This document shows, piece by piece, positions 1 to 6,581 of a DNA stretch of 12,460 nucleotides (position 1 is its first letter; the number at the start of each line of letters is the position of its first letter). The position numbers and the translations under genes are program-made. The DNA comes from an uncultured Flavobacteriales bacterium (GTDB lineage: Bacteria; Bacteroidota; Bacteroidia; Flavobacteriales_D; Crocinitomicaceae). The stretch lies in NCBI GenBank assembly GCA_905479845.1, contig CAJQOB010000278.1, forward strand, positions 1-12,460, read 5' to 3'. Under the pieces are notes generated by a model. The model made no database searches. It saw only the letters and a program-made list of their open reading frames with translations, and was not told the DNA's origin.

Positions 1-293
1 GTCATTCGTGTTCCTTTGGCTACTAATTCCCAATCACGACTTACTACTTTATTCGTCGTGTAGTTCATCCACCTCCTACGTCTAATATGTAAATAAGCAC
101 TTTGACCTCGAATCGGAAAGTCTTGAACAACAATCTCATCATAAAAACCTTTTGAACTTAAACGATCACTAAAATACTCCGTTGGAGGAATGTTCTTTTC
201 CTCAAAATACAAGTGAAGGCGATCTTCCTTCTTACTATATCGGCTAACACTAAAATATTCTACCAGATACTCTGGTAAAAGCAGCTTAAGCAA
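1..293 (-). CDS. ISAon1-like transposase, N-terminal part (partial, runs off left edge)
   Basis: The minus strand is open to the left edge and reads a transposase N-terminal region: a KLLLPEYLVEYF start, then EEKNIPPTEYF, LSSKGFYDEIVVQDFPIRG, AYLHIRRRRW and ends near VAKGTRMT. I recognise this as the small upstream ORF of Bacteroidota elements named ISAon1-like, in which the catalytic domain lies in a second frame; that part would be beyond the window. No ATG begins the frame. An in-frame TAG lies at 317-315, so translation would have to start at TTG 308 or TTG 293. TTG 293 is preferred because GGAAGA lies about 7 bases upstream and the usual proteins begin close to the LKLLLPE block. The weak start suggests the copy may be a relic. 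The family name comes from memory of the motif pattern. Confidence 0.72.
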   Translation of the reverse strand, partial: MLKLLLPEYLVEYFSVSRYSKKEDRLHLYFEEKNIPPTEYFSDRLSSKGFYDEIVVQDFPIRGQSAYLHIRRRRWMNYTTNKVVSRDWELVAKGTRM

Positions 294-371
294 TGCTAAA
301 TCTTCCAATTCATCCTATTTAGGAGTCAAAGATCGAAAATCAATTTCAATTTTTAGTCCACAGGTTGTTGT

Positions 372-425
372 GGTGATCCGAAGTCTGAAAGCATGGAGCG
401 AAGCGGAACTAATCCCTCTCTCTAC
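372..425 (+). repeat. T-arm-like relic block, copy 1 (degenerate)
   Basis: The block ends in GGAACTAATCCCTCTCTCTAC, which resembles the T-arm and acceptor 3' end of a bacterial tRNA-Ser (TTCGAATCCCTCTCTCTCC). It is followed directly by an A-run and a terminator-like stem, the same layout as at 3985-4058 and 12248-12312. No D-arm or anticodon arm can be folded upstream, so it is not a tRNA gene. This is the most diverged of the three copies and the link to the others is tentative. Confidence 0.3.
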
Positions 426-471
426 AAAAAAATCAAGTTCTAAAAAGAGTAGGTGTTATGATCTTTTTTTT
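426..471 (+). terminator. Degenerate terminator-like stem
   Basis: AAAAAAATCA (426-435) can pair with TGATCTTTTTTT (from 459) apart from one bulged C. The loop is about 23 bases and the stem is mostly A-T. It is weak as an intrinsic terminator and may be the decayed tail of the preceding relic block. Confidence 0.25.
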
Positions 472-604
472 GCCTAAAGACAAAAAAGTCCACGAAGCGA
501 TGATAGAACTCACTAATTTCCTACATAGGAATTCAATCAACACTTAAAATTCTTCAAGGAAACACCCGTACTTTCATAGATTATTTGTTCTTTGATTGTC
601 AGTT

Positions 605-1000
605 ATGATAGTGATAAGACAAATATTCGCGTTACTTGCACTAGTTACCTTCTTGTTTTCAAACAATGGGATAACCATTTATGAGAATAAGTGCCCAATC
701 TCAGGGCAGGTAAGGTGTGAATATTTTTTCAATAATTGTTGCTGCTCGGGGGAATCTGGAAGTGGATGCTGTGAAACAACAATTAACCTTGTTAAATTTA
801 TTCCTAACGGATTTTTCACCTCTGATCATTTTCAAGCTGAACTCGCGAATGATTTCAACCTTATTCCCTTTCCAAAGAATGTTTATGAGATACAGAAAAT
901 ACGTCCTGAAGATCTTGTAGAGAAGGTGGTAGAATATCCGCCTCCAAATTTTTCGCATGGGCGGCAATTACTCATTGAGTTAGAAACGTTCATTATTTAG
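605..1000 (+). CDS. Small exported cysteine-rich protein, HYC_CC_PP-like
   Basis: From ATG 605 the product is 131 aa; a TTG at 596 in the same frame would add three residues but is less likely. Residues 1-20 form a hydrophobic signal or membrane segment, so export to the periplasm or membrane is expected. The mature part has seven cysteines at 30, 38, 45-47 and 55-56, including CCC and CC clusters, then a PPP at 112-114 near the C-terminus. This order (cysteine after the leader, paired cysteines mid-protein, proline cluster late) resembles the small Bacteroidota family named HYC_CC_PP, although the HYC tripeptide is not kept. The family has no firmly established function. Cysteine clusters next to two cupredoxin genes suggest metal binding, which is inference. 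It is the first gene of a run of four on this strand, 50 bases before the next. Confidence 0.6.
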   Translation: MIVIRQIFALLALVTFLFSNNGITIYENKCPISGQVRCEYFFNNCCCSGESGSGCCETTINLVKFIPNGFFTSDHFQAELANDFNLIPFPKNVYEIQKIRPEDLVEKVVEYPPPNFSHGRQLLIELETFII

Positions 1001-1050
1001 AAATTGTTTTTTATTCGCAATAAATCAAATGATAATTTAAAAATTAAGAA

Positions 1051-1731
1051 ATGAAAAATTTATACATATTCGTGGCCTTCCTGACTTTATCGATCACAGG
1101 GAACGCACAAGACTTTAGTTACCCTTTAGGACAACACTTAGTGGAAACAGTAACAGATGAAAACTTTCAAGGGTTTCGCATTGACATTAATACTCCAACA
1201 GCTGAAGCAATTCAATATGATTGGGAATTAGTAAGTAATAGCTTTCCAACTGCGTGGAGTTATTCACTTTGTGATTACGGTGGATGTGCGATTGGAATTC
1301 CTCAAACTGGATCAATGACTCCCATTACGGTAACAGAGGCTCAAAACGGGGTGATTGGATGGTTTAAAATTCAATTGACAACAGGACCGAATTCAGGGAA
1401 TGGATTGGTTGAAATATACGTGTACGATTCTGAGGATTACACCCGCGGTGATACTGTTTCGTGGAACATTACTTATGATGCAGCAACTGCTTCTTTAACT
1501 GCTCAAACTCAAGATAAATTCAGCATTTATCCCAACCCAGCAAATGACATGGTTACGGTTGATGGCTTTACAGCGAACAATGGGGTAATTTACAATAGCC
1601 TTGGTCAAAAGGTTTCTCTTGAAGAAAACGGTCAAGACACACTAGACGTCTCTCACTTACGTCCAGGGGTCTACTTGGTTCAACTTTCAACGCAGAAAGG
1701 TGTTAGAACAAAACGACTTATTATCAAGTAG
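1051..1731 (+). CDS. Secreted T9SS cargo protein with CDYGGC motif
   Basis: This 226-aa protein starts with a signal peptide ending near GNAQ (residue 20). Residues 21-145 are a beta-rich domain of the kind found in Bacteroidota secreted proteins; it contains a C-x4-C motif, CDYGGC, at 74-79 and the phrase EAQNGVIGWFK at 96-106. Residues 155-226 are a typical type A T9SS C-terminal domain: YPNPANDMVTV, YNSLGQKV, then LRPGVYLVQL and a basic end KRLIIK. The protein is thus expected to cross the outer membrane through T9SS and be anchored or released. C74 and C79 could form a disulfide or bind metal; the sequence does not decide. Its stop is two bases before the next ATG, so it is co-transcribed with the cupredoxin pair. 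No enzymatic function is recognised. Confidence 0.85.
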   Translation: MKNLYIFVAFLTLSITGNAQDFSYPLGQHLVETVTDENFQGFRIDINTPTAEAIQYDWELVSNSFPTAWSYSLCDYGGCAIGIPQTGSMTPITVTEAQNGVIGWFKIQLTTGPNSGNGLVEIYVYDSEDYTRGDTVSWNITYDAATASLTAQTQDKFSIYPNPANDMVTVDGFTANNGVIYNSLGQKVSLEENGQDTLDVSHLRPGVYLVQLSTQKGVRTKRLIIK

Positions 1732-1733
1732 AT

Positions 1734-2624
1734 ATGCTTAGAAAAAGTAACCCTCTGAGGGTTGCGTTGCTTGCGGTAGGGGTTATTTGTGCGTTTTCAT
1801 CGTATGCTACTATTGTCTCTGATACGGTCTATCTGAACAGAGGAACAATGTTGGCCGTGGACAGTACAAATATTCCCTATTTCGCGTTTAACAACACCTC
1901 AGTTTTTGATCGAGAGAATGAACGTTTGTTTCTTGATGTAGATGATACCATGGAATTGTTGGTGATCAATACAGACAGCTTAACACATGGATTCGATATA
2001 AAGCACTATACAGGAGTAAATTCTGTAAACTCTGTAATTCCGGCGAATAGTTCCATACTCGTATCATTCCAATTTCAGGAAGAAGGCGCGTATATTTTTT
2101 ACGACCCAACTCAATCTGAATCGTTTCGATACATGGGAGCCGGAGGTATGATTGTTTGTCGTTCTCCAAATGCGAATATTCACAGATTTTTCTGGAACAT
2201 GAAGGACCATCAAGTTCTATTTAATGAAAACTTGAATCAAGGTATTCCCGTCGATTGGACACAATACTACCCTAATTATTTCACAATAAATGGGAATAGT
2301 AATCCCTACATTAATGAGGATAGTGATGCTCGCGTAACTGGAAGTGTCGGAGATACGATCTACATTTACATGGTAAACACGGGGCAATCATTGCATTCGA
2401 TCCATTTACATGGCTATCATGGAGAAATTATTCAATCAAGTAAATTCCCATCACACGTAGGAAGGAGTAAAGATACCGTTCCTGTCTACAGCATGGAAGT
2501 TGTTATTCTTAAAATTGTACCCGATCAGCCCGGTGAATATCCTGTTCATGATCATAACCTTGTAGCGGTTAGTGGTGGCAATATATATCCAAACGGAATG
2601 TTTTTAACCATGTTAATAAATTGA
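1734..2624 (+). CDS. Two-cupredoxin multicopper-oxidase-like protein lacking type 1 copper site
   Basis: The product is 296 aa with a signal peptide ending near FSSYA (residue 25). Cupredoxin 1 (about 28-145) has the strand pattern VDDTMELLVINT...GAYIFYDP but no Cys-His-Met copper ligands. Cupredoxin 2 (about 195-296) has a multicopper-oxidase HSIHLHG block (H221, H224, H226) and a late HDH pair (H272, H274), spaced like the two HxH pairs that one domain gives to a trinuclear copper cluster. Apart from C20 in the leader the only cysteine is C142, so no type 1 site can form. There is no T9SS sorting domain, unlike both neighbours. The stop codon is two bases before the next start. The family is clearly multicopper-oxidase-like, but this chain alone cannot be a complete oxidase. 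A structural or copper-delivery role is the alternative to a heteromer. Confidence 0.8.
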   Translation: MLRKSNPLRVALLAVGVICAFSSYATIVSDTVYLNRGTMLAVDSTNIPYFAFNNTSVFDRENERLFLDVDDTMELLVINTDSLTHGFDIKHYTGVNSVNSVIPANSSILVSFQFQEEGAYIFYDPTQSESFRYMGAGGMIVCRSPNANIHRFFWNMKDHQVLFNENLNQGIPVDWTQYYPNYFTINGNSNPYINEDSDARVTGSVGDTIYIYMVNTGQSLHSIHLHGYHGEIIQSSKFPSHVGRSKDTVPVYSMEVVILKIVPDQPGEYPVHDHNLVAVSGGNIYPNGMFLTMLIN

Positions 2625-2626
2625 TT

Positions 2627-3874
2627 ATGAGTAAGTTTACAACAACACTGATTTGTTCGTTTGGCATCTTACTTTTCGCTTCGTCACAGCAAGATCTCAA
2701 CTTTTTGTTGATTGCGAGAAACACGGGAGAGAAAATTCTTACGAATAATGACACAATCCGGGTGTTTGGATTTGCCCAATCATTGGGTGAGCAGCCAGGT
2801 GTACCAGGACCCACGTTAGAAATGAATGAAGGCGACTCCGTTCATATTGATCTTTGGAACGTTTCTCAAGGTGCTCCACATACAATTCATTTACACGGTT
2901 TAGATGTGGATCAACAAAATGATGGCGTACCTCATTTATCGTTTGACGTTCACCACATGGATCATGGGTATTATCACTTTAAAGCGCCACACGCGGGAAC
3001 ATATTTGTATCACTGTCATGTAGCATCAACAATTCATGTACAAGCAGGAATGTATGGTTTGATTATTGTCAGACCTCCCAATGGAAGCAACACTACATGG
3101 AACGGAGGCTATGAGTACACCCAGGAACATTCCTTTTTTCTATCTGAAATAGACACAGCTTGGCATACGGATTCAGTTCTGCTTCATGATCATGACAGTA
3201 CGTTAACGATTCATCAGGTTGAAATTCCGAAATTTGACCCTCAGTTCTTTTTAATTAATGGCCTTTCAGATCAACAATTAATTGACTCGAATACTGTTTT
3301 TAATAGCGCGGTAGGTCAAATCGATTACACTCGGTTGACAAACATTGGGTTTTGTGGTGTTAGAGTTATTTTTCCTCCAGAGTTGAATGCTCGGATAATT
3401 GCCTCCGATGGTCGTCCTCTTCCCGCAGAAGAAATTTCAGATACTGTTTATTTATTCCCTGGAGAGAGGTTTGGAGTTCTTACAGATCCTAGCATAGAAT
3501 TTACAGGTCAAATAACCTTTGATTACATTGATATGAATACAATGATGGTTAAAAATGCTCAGGTTATTCCAGTAAATATCAGTGGTTTTGCAGGAGGAAA
3601 TGAAGTTGAAATTGAAACGTTTGATTTAAAGTTATCCCCGAATCCATTCAAAGAAAAATTAGAGGTAGAGTTTAAATTAAATCAAGCTGAAGGGATTTCG
3701 TTTCAATTCGTAGATTTCAGCGGTCGGATAGTAGAAAATGTTTCGCTCGGAAATTTCGACATTGGAAAGCACACGGTTGTTTTAGGTGAAAAATTACCTT
3801 CGAATAAGCCATACATCTTGAAGATATTTGGCGAAAATGGAATCATTCAAACAGCGACTGTAGTCAAGTTATAG
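2627..3874 (+). CDS. Multicopper oxidase-like protein with type 1 copper site and T9SS domain
   Basis: ATG 2627 gives 415 aa and lies two bases after the previous stop; TTG 2621 in the same frame would overlap it. A signal peptide ends near residue 20. Cupredoxin 1 (about 25-150) carries PHTIHLHG (H85, H88, H90) and YHCHVASTIHVQAGM (H129, C130, H131, H137, M142). This is a full type 1 copper set plus two HxH-type pairs for a trinuclear cluster. C130 to H137 spacing is six residues, between the laccase and NirK patterns. A second cupredoxin (about 165-320) resembles the middle domain of multicopper oxidases (FFLINGLSD, IASDGRPL, LFPGERFGVL) and shows no copper ligands. Residues 333-415 are a type A T9SS sorting domain (LSPNPFKEKLEV...FSGRIVENV). 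Likely a secreted copper oxidoreductase; the substrate is unknown. Last gene of its operon. Confidence 0.85.
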   Translation: MSKFTTTLICSFGILLFASSQQDLNFLLIARNTGEKILTNNDTIRVFGFAQSLGEQPGVPGPTLEMNEGDSVHIDLWNVSQGAPHTIHLHGLDVDQQNDGVPHLSFDVHHMDHGYYHFKAPHAGTYLYHCHVASTIHVQAGMYGLIIVRPPNGSNTTWNGGYEYTQEHSFFLSEIDTAWHTDSVLLHDHDSTLTIHQVEIPKFDPQFFLINGLSDQQLIDSNTVFNSAVGQIDYTRLTNIGFCGVRVIFPPELNARIIASDGRPLPAEEISDTVYLFPGERFGVLTDPSIEFTGQITFDYIDMNTMMVKNAQVIPVNISGFAGGNEVEIETFDLKLSPNPFKEKLEVEFKLNQAEGISFQFVDFSGRIVENVSLGNFDIGKHTVVLGEKLPSNKPYILKIFGENGIIQTATVVKL

Positions 3875-3984
3875 TGGGTTTATTTTTACCCTGAATGACG
3901 TATTAATTTCCGTAGAGATTTGATCTGGATGCTTGTTTTAATTCTCGATTTAGTTCATCAAGCACTTGCAAATCATCTAGTACA

Positions 3985-4017
3985 GGGTTCGATAACAGTC
4001 CCGTTCTCCCCGCACAG
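3985..4017 (+). repeat. T-arm-like block, copy 2
   Basis: GGGTTCGATAACAGTCCC followed by GTTCTCCCCGCACAG looks like a tRNA T-arm and acceptor end in which the loop is enlarged by extra bases. It shares the exact GGGTTCGATAAC core and a CCGC(C)A-G ending with 12248-12281, and in both places a terminator with an AGCC...GGCTTTTTT stem begins within 6 bases. No complete tRNA cloverleaf can be built around it. Confidence 0.5.
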
Positions 4018-4022
4018 AATTG

Positions 4023-4058
4023 AAAGCCTCAAAAACATACTATTTTTGAGGCTTTTTT
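4023..4058 (+). terminator. Intrinsic terminator of the copper locus
   Basis: AAAGCCTCAAAAA (4023-4035) pairs perfectly with TTTTTGAGGCTTT (4043-4055) around a 7-base loop, and the T-run continues to 4058. This is a 13-bp stem plus U-tract in plus orientation. The symmetrical A/T flanks mean it may also act for transcripts coming from the right. Confidence 0.85.
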
Positions 4059-4179
4059 GGTTTATTCGATTTGTAAAATGTTCTTGCCCTTATCTTGAGA
4101 CATTACTTAAAAATAAGTAACCTTGATATTTTCCTCTATTCATAATACGAAGGATTTATGCCTGTATCAAATCGGAGTT

Positions 4180-4208
4180 TGAGCATTTCGATAGGGTTGA
4201 AATGCTCA
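4180..4208. repeat. Perfect 10-bp inverted repeat
   Basis: TGAGCATTTC (4180-4189) and GAAATGCTCA (4199-4208) are exact inverted copies around a 9-base loop. The site lies 135 bases beyond the Lrp stop codon on the minus strand. Without a T-run on the minus side and with only GTTTGTTT on the plus side, it is a poor intrinsic terminator. An mRNA 3' hairpin or a protein-binding palindrome are the other readings. Confidence 0.55.
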
Positions 4209-4342
4209 GTTTGTTTAGAAACTAGATAACACGGGAAGTTCGGAATACAGCTCGGATGCTCAAAAATAATTTGCGGTGCTAGTTTGTTACTAGGCGACTC
4301 TTATTTTGATAGAATTGCTTTGATTTTCTTCTTCAACATAAA

Positions 4343-4813
4343 TTAAATAGAATCGAGACCAATTATCTTAGTTGAGTACTTAATCTCTTCCAAAACGATC
4401 TGACTTTCAATATCGCTGATGTTATGAATTGACGAAAGCTCACTGACGAGAAAATCTCTGAATTCATGAATGTTGGCAAATCGAACCTTAGCCAAGAAAT
4501 CAAAGCTTCCAGACGTATGATAAAACTCAACGACGGATTTTAGTTTTTCCATTTGTTTCACGAACTCATCGCGCTTCTCAGAGTGATGGTCTTTAATTGT
4601 GATGTTGATGAATACCGTTATACTTTTCCCTACAATGTCTGCGTCCAACAGCGCCACGTATTGTTTTATGATTCCAGAGTTCTGTAACTTCTTTATACGC
4701 TCATAAATCGGAGTTGTAGTTAACGATAGTTCAGAAGCCAGTTCCTTTGCCGTTATCATTGCGTTCTCTTGGAGTTTTTCAAGGATTTTCACATCAACTT
4801 CATCTAATTTCAT
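4343..4813 (-). CDS. Lrp/AsnC family transcriptional regulator
   Basis: The product is 156 aa, the normal length of the family. Residues 1-60 are the AsnC-type winged helix-turn-helix (LDEVDVKILEKLQENAMIT, then ELASELSLTTTPIYERIKKL with the recognition helix at about 30-42). Residues 65-145 form the RAM ligand-binding domain, including SITVFINITI and the GSFDFLAKVRF block. Such proteins form dimers and octamers that bind amino acids and act on nearby and distant promoters. It is divergent from the arginine decarboxylase operon across about 100 bases, so regulation of arginine or polyamine metabolism is a reasonable inference. The two related palindromes at 4882-4897 and 11747-11762 are candidate operators. 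The effector cannot be told from the sequence. Confidence 0.92.
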   Translation of the reverse strand: MKLDEVDVKILEKLQENAMITAKELASELSLTTTPIYERIKKLQNSGIIKQYVALLDADIVGKSITVFINITIKDHHSEKRDEFVKQMEKLKSVVEFYHTSGSFDFLAKVRFANIHEFRDFLVSELSSIHNISDIESQIVLEEIKYSTKIIGLDSI

Positions 4814-4881
4814 ATAAAATCAATTTATTTTTTGTCAATATTAGTGAATTTTACTTAATACGGTATCAGGTGTAGTTATTA

Positions 4882-4897
4882 TCACTTTTATAGGTGA
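4882..4897. promoter_or_regulatory. Candidate operator palindrome, copy 1
   Basis: TCACTT-TTAT-AGGTGA is an inverted repeat with one mismatch, placed 24 bases before ATG 4922 and 68 bases upstream of the divergent Lrp start. A 24-base stretch here (4877-4900) matches 11742-11765 at 20 positions. Function is inferred from the palindrome, repetition and matched spacing. The site could also be a hairpin in the 5' leader. Confidence 0.5.
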
Positions 4898-4921
4898 CAT
4901 TTGAATTAAAAATGAATGATT

Positions 4922-5197
4922 ATGAAGAAGGTTATAAAGGCTTTTAAGAAGCTGAATACAAGGGTTCAAAATGAACTCTACCTGGATTATTCTGAGGGAG
5001 AGTTGGAACGTACGGTTTTTCCTTATAACGGTGATTTGGAAGAAGGAGTGTTGTTCAAAACAGATGATTGTATCTATTTAGTTCCAATTTCTTCTATTCT
5101 AGAAATGAAGTCTTCATATAAAGAAAAATTAGAAGAAGGCGAAGAAGATGGAGAGAGTGTAGAATTTGATGATGACGAAATTTCTGATGAAGAATAA
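4922..5197 (+). CDS. Small acidic protein of unknown function, first gene of polyamine operon
   Basis: From ATG 4922 the product is 91 aa; ATG 4916 is two codons earlier. ATG 4922 is preferred because it aligns without gaps with the start of the paralogue at 11786. The N-terminus is basic (MKKVIKAFKKL), the middle holds the shared motif YSEGELERTVFPYNGD and IYLVPISSI, and the last 20 residues are nearly all Asp and Glu. There is no signal peptide or membrane segment, so it should be cytoplasmic. I do not recognise the family. The stop overlaps the decarboxylase start by 11 bases, implying translational coupling and a role linked to that enzyme or its regulation. Basic N-terminus plus acidic tail could support binding to a protein, nucleic acid or polyamine partner; that is speculation. 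Confidence 0.8.
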   Translation: MKKVIKAFKKLNTRVQNELYLDYSEGELERTVFPYNGDLEEGVLFKTDDCIYLVPISSILEMKSSYKEKLEEGEEDGESVEFDDDEISDEE

Positions 5198-6581
5198 GTA
5201 CCAAGATTTAATTGAACAAACGTTCGATTTTCCACAACCAGAATTTTATCTAGAAGAGGGAAGCTTACGTTTTCATGATATCGATTTAGCCGAATTAGTT
5301 AGAAAGTATGGAACTCCTCTGAAGTTTTCTTTTTTGCCAGCTATTGGAGAAAAAATTGAACAATGCAGAGACTGGTTTAAACAAGCTTTCGAAGAGAACA
5401 ACTACGAGGGTAGCTACCATTATAGTTATTGCACTAAAAGCTCTCATTTCGATTTTGTTCTCAAAGAATGCCTCAAGAAAAAGGTAAACATTGAAACCTC
5501 TTCGGCTATTGATCTGGATATCATTATATCATTGTACAATCAAGGTCTATTAAAGGATGACATTTTTGTTTTATGCAATGGATATAAAACAGAGGAATAC
5601 ATATCAAAAATTGCAGAACTGATAGCTCTTGGTTTTGATAGAGTTATTCCGATTATTGATAGTATTGATGAATTTGAACTGCTCGATACGGCAATTGACA
5701 CCCCACTTGAAATAGGTATTCGAATTGCTTCGGAAGAAGATCCCAAATTCGAATTTTACACATCACGATTAGGCATCGGATACAAGGATATTGTACCCTT
5801 TTTTAAATGGAAGCTAAAAGGGCATAAGAAATTCAAAGTTACCATGTTGCATTTCTTTGTGAATACGGGGATCAGAGACAATGCTTATTACTGGAATGAA
5901 CTCCGAAAATTCATTAATGTTTATACAGAACTTGTAAAAGCTGATGCGCCGATTCGTCACTTAGACATCGGAGGAGGTTTTCCTGTAAAAAACTCATTGG
6001 CATTTGATTTTGACTATAAGTACATGATAACGGAGATTGTTGCTCAGATAAAATCAGGAGCGATAAGTGTTGGATCAGATCACCCAAATATATTCACGGA
6101 GTTTGGTTCTTTCACTGTTGCTGAATCAGGAGGAACGATATTCTCAATTCTAAATCAGAAGAAACAGAACGATAAGGAGCGCTGGAACATGATAGATGGT
6201 TCGTTTATGACAACGCTACCGGATACTTGGGCAATAAACAGAAGGTTCGTCATGCTTCCAATTAACCGTTGGAAGGACAAATACGAACGCGTATTTCTAG
6301 GCGGAATGACATGTGATAGCGATGATTATTACAATTCGGAACAGCACATCAATGCGATTTACCTTCCCGAGTACAAATCAGACAAACCATTACACATTGG
6401 CTTTTTCAATACTGGAGCGTATCAGGAATCTATCTCAGGATATGGTGGGATTAAACATTGTTTGATACCTGCTCCGAAACATATAATTATAGACTTAGAT
6501 GAGAATGGCGAGTTTGTGGACTTCATATATCGTGAAGAGCAAACCAGTCAGGATATGTTACAAATTTTAGGATATCAATGA
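5187..6581 (+). CDS. speA: Arginine decarboxylase, PLP fold III, Bacteroidota type
   Basis: Arginine decarboxylase converts L-arginine to agmatine and CO2 with pyridoxal phosphate. ATG 5187 gives 464 aa starting MKNKYQDLIEQTFDFPQPEF, a start typical of this Bacteroidota form; earlier in-frame starts (TTG 5166, ATG 5169 and 5172) would extend it within the upstream gene. The enzyme is shorter than E. coli SpeA. It shows the PLP lysine block SYCTKSSHF (K84), a RLGIGYK segment (194-200), the phosphate-binding glycines DIGGGFP (260-266), TEFGSFT (304-310) and the C-terminal CDSDDYYNSEQ block with catalytic-type Cys376. It overlaps the acidic ORF before it and shares ATGA with the next gene, so it sits inside a tight operon. 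A related amino-acid decarboxylase specificity is possible, but agmatinase directly downstream strongly favours arginine. Confidence 0.9.
   Translation: MKNKYQDLIEQTFDFPQPEFYLEEGSLRFHDIDLAELVRKYGTPLKFSFLPAIGEKIEQCRDWFKQAFEENNYEGSYHYSYCTKSSHFDFVLKECLKKKVNIETSSAIDLDIIISLYNQGLLKDDIFVLCNGYKTEEYISKIAELIALGFDRVIPIIDSIDEFELLDTAIDTPLEIGIRIASEEDPKFEFYTSRLGIGYKDIVPFFKWKLKGHKKFKVTMLHFFVNTGIRDNAYYWNELRKFINVYTELVKADAPIRHLDIGGGFPVKNSLAFDFDYKYMITEIVAQIKSGAISVGSDHPNIFTEFGSFTVAESGGTIFSILNQKKQNDKERWNMIDGSFMTTLPDTWAINRRFVMLPINRWKDKYERVFLGGMTCDSDDYYNSEQHINAIYLPEYKSDKPLHIGFFNTGAYQESISGYGGIKHCLIPAPKHIIIDLDENGEFVDFIYREEQTSQDMLQILGYQ

Larger units (their letters stand above)
309..604. other. Spacer between IS fragment and secreted-protein locus
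   Basis: No convincing gene is present. The stretch holds the outer flank of the left IS fragment, a T-arm-like relic block (372-425) and a degenerate A-rich/T-rich stem (426-471). A 29-codon ORF (458-547, ATG to TAA, reading MIFFLPKDKKVHEAMIELTN and onward) is open, but it begins inside the terminator-like stem and matches nothing I recognise. No Bacteroidota-type promoter with a clean TAnnTTTG box could be fixed upstream of 605. Confidence 0.5.
3875..4342. other. Spacer between copper locus and Lrp gene
   Basis: No gene is supported. The spacer contains a T-arm-like block (3985-4017), a strong intrinsic terminator (4023-4058) that closes the copper locus, and a perfect 10-bp hairpin (4180-4208). 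The open frame at 3920-4120 runs straight through the T-arm-like block and the terminator and is not a believable gene. The remaining bases are AT-rich without recognised structure. Confidence 0.6.

Noticed and set aside
372..425. Possible tRNA-Ser gene
   Set aside because: Only the T-arm/acceptor-like end is present; no D-arm, anticodon arm or 5' acceptor strand can be paired upstream. The same holds for 3985-4017 and 12248-12281.
458..547. 29-codon ORF upstream of the cysteine-rich protein gene
   Set aside because: It starts within a terminator-like stem, and its length and composition do not distinguish it from chance.
2627..3874. Copper nitrite reductase (NirK)
   Set aside because: The H85/H90 and C-H-M pattern resembles NirK domain 1, but the extra histidines (H88, H131) point to a trinuclear cluster, the second domain lacks the NirK type 2 histidine, and a T9SS tail follows.
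3920..4120. 66-codon open frame after the copper oxidase gene
   Set aside because: It runs through the T-arm-like block and both arms of a strong intrinsic terminator, and has no recognisable domain or plausible start.
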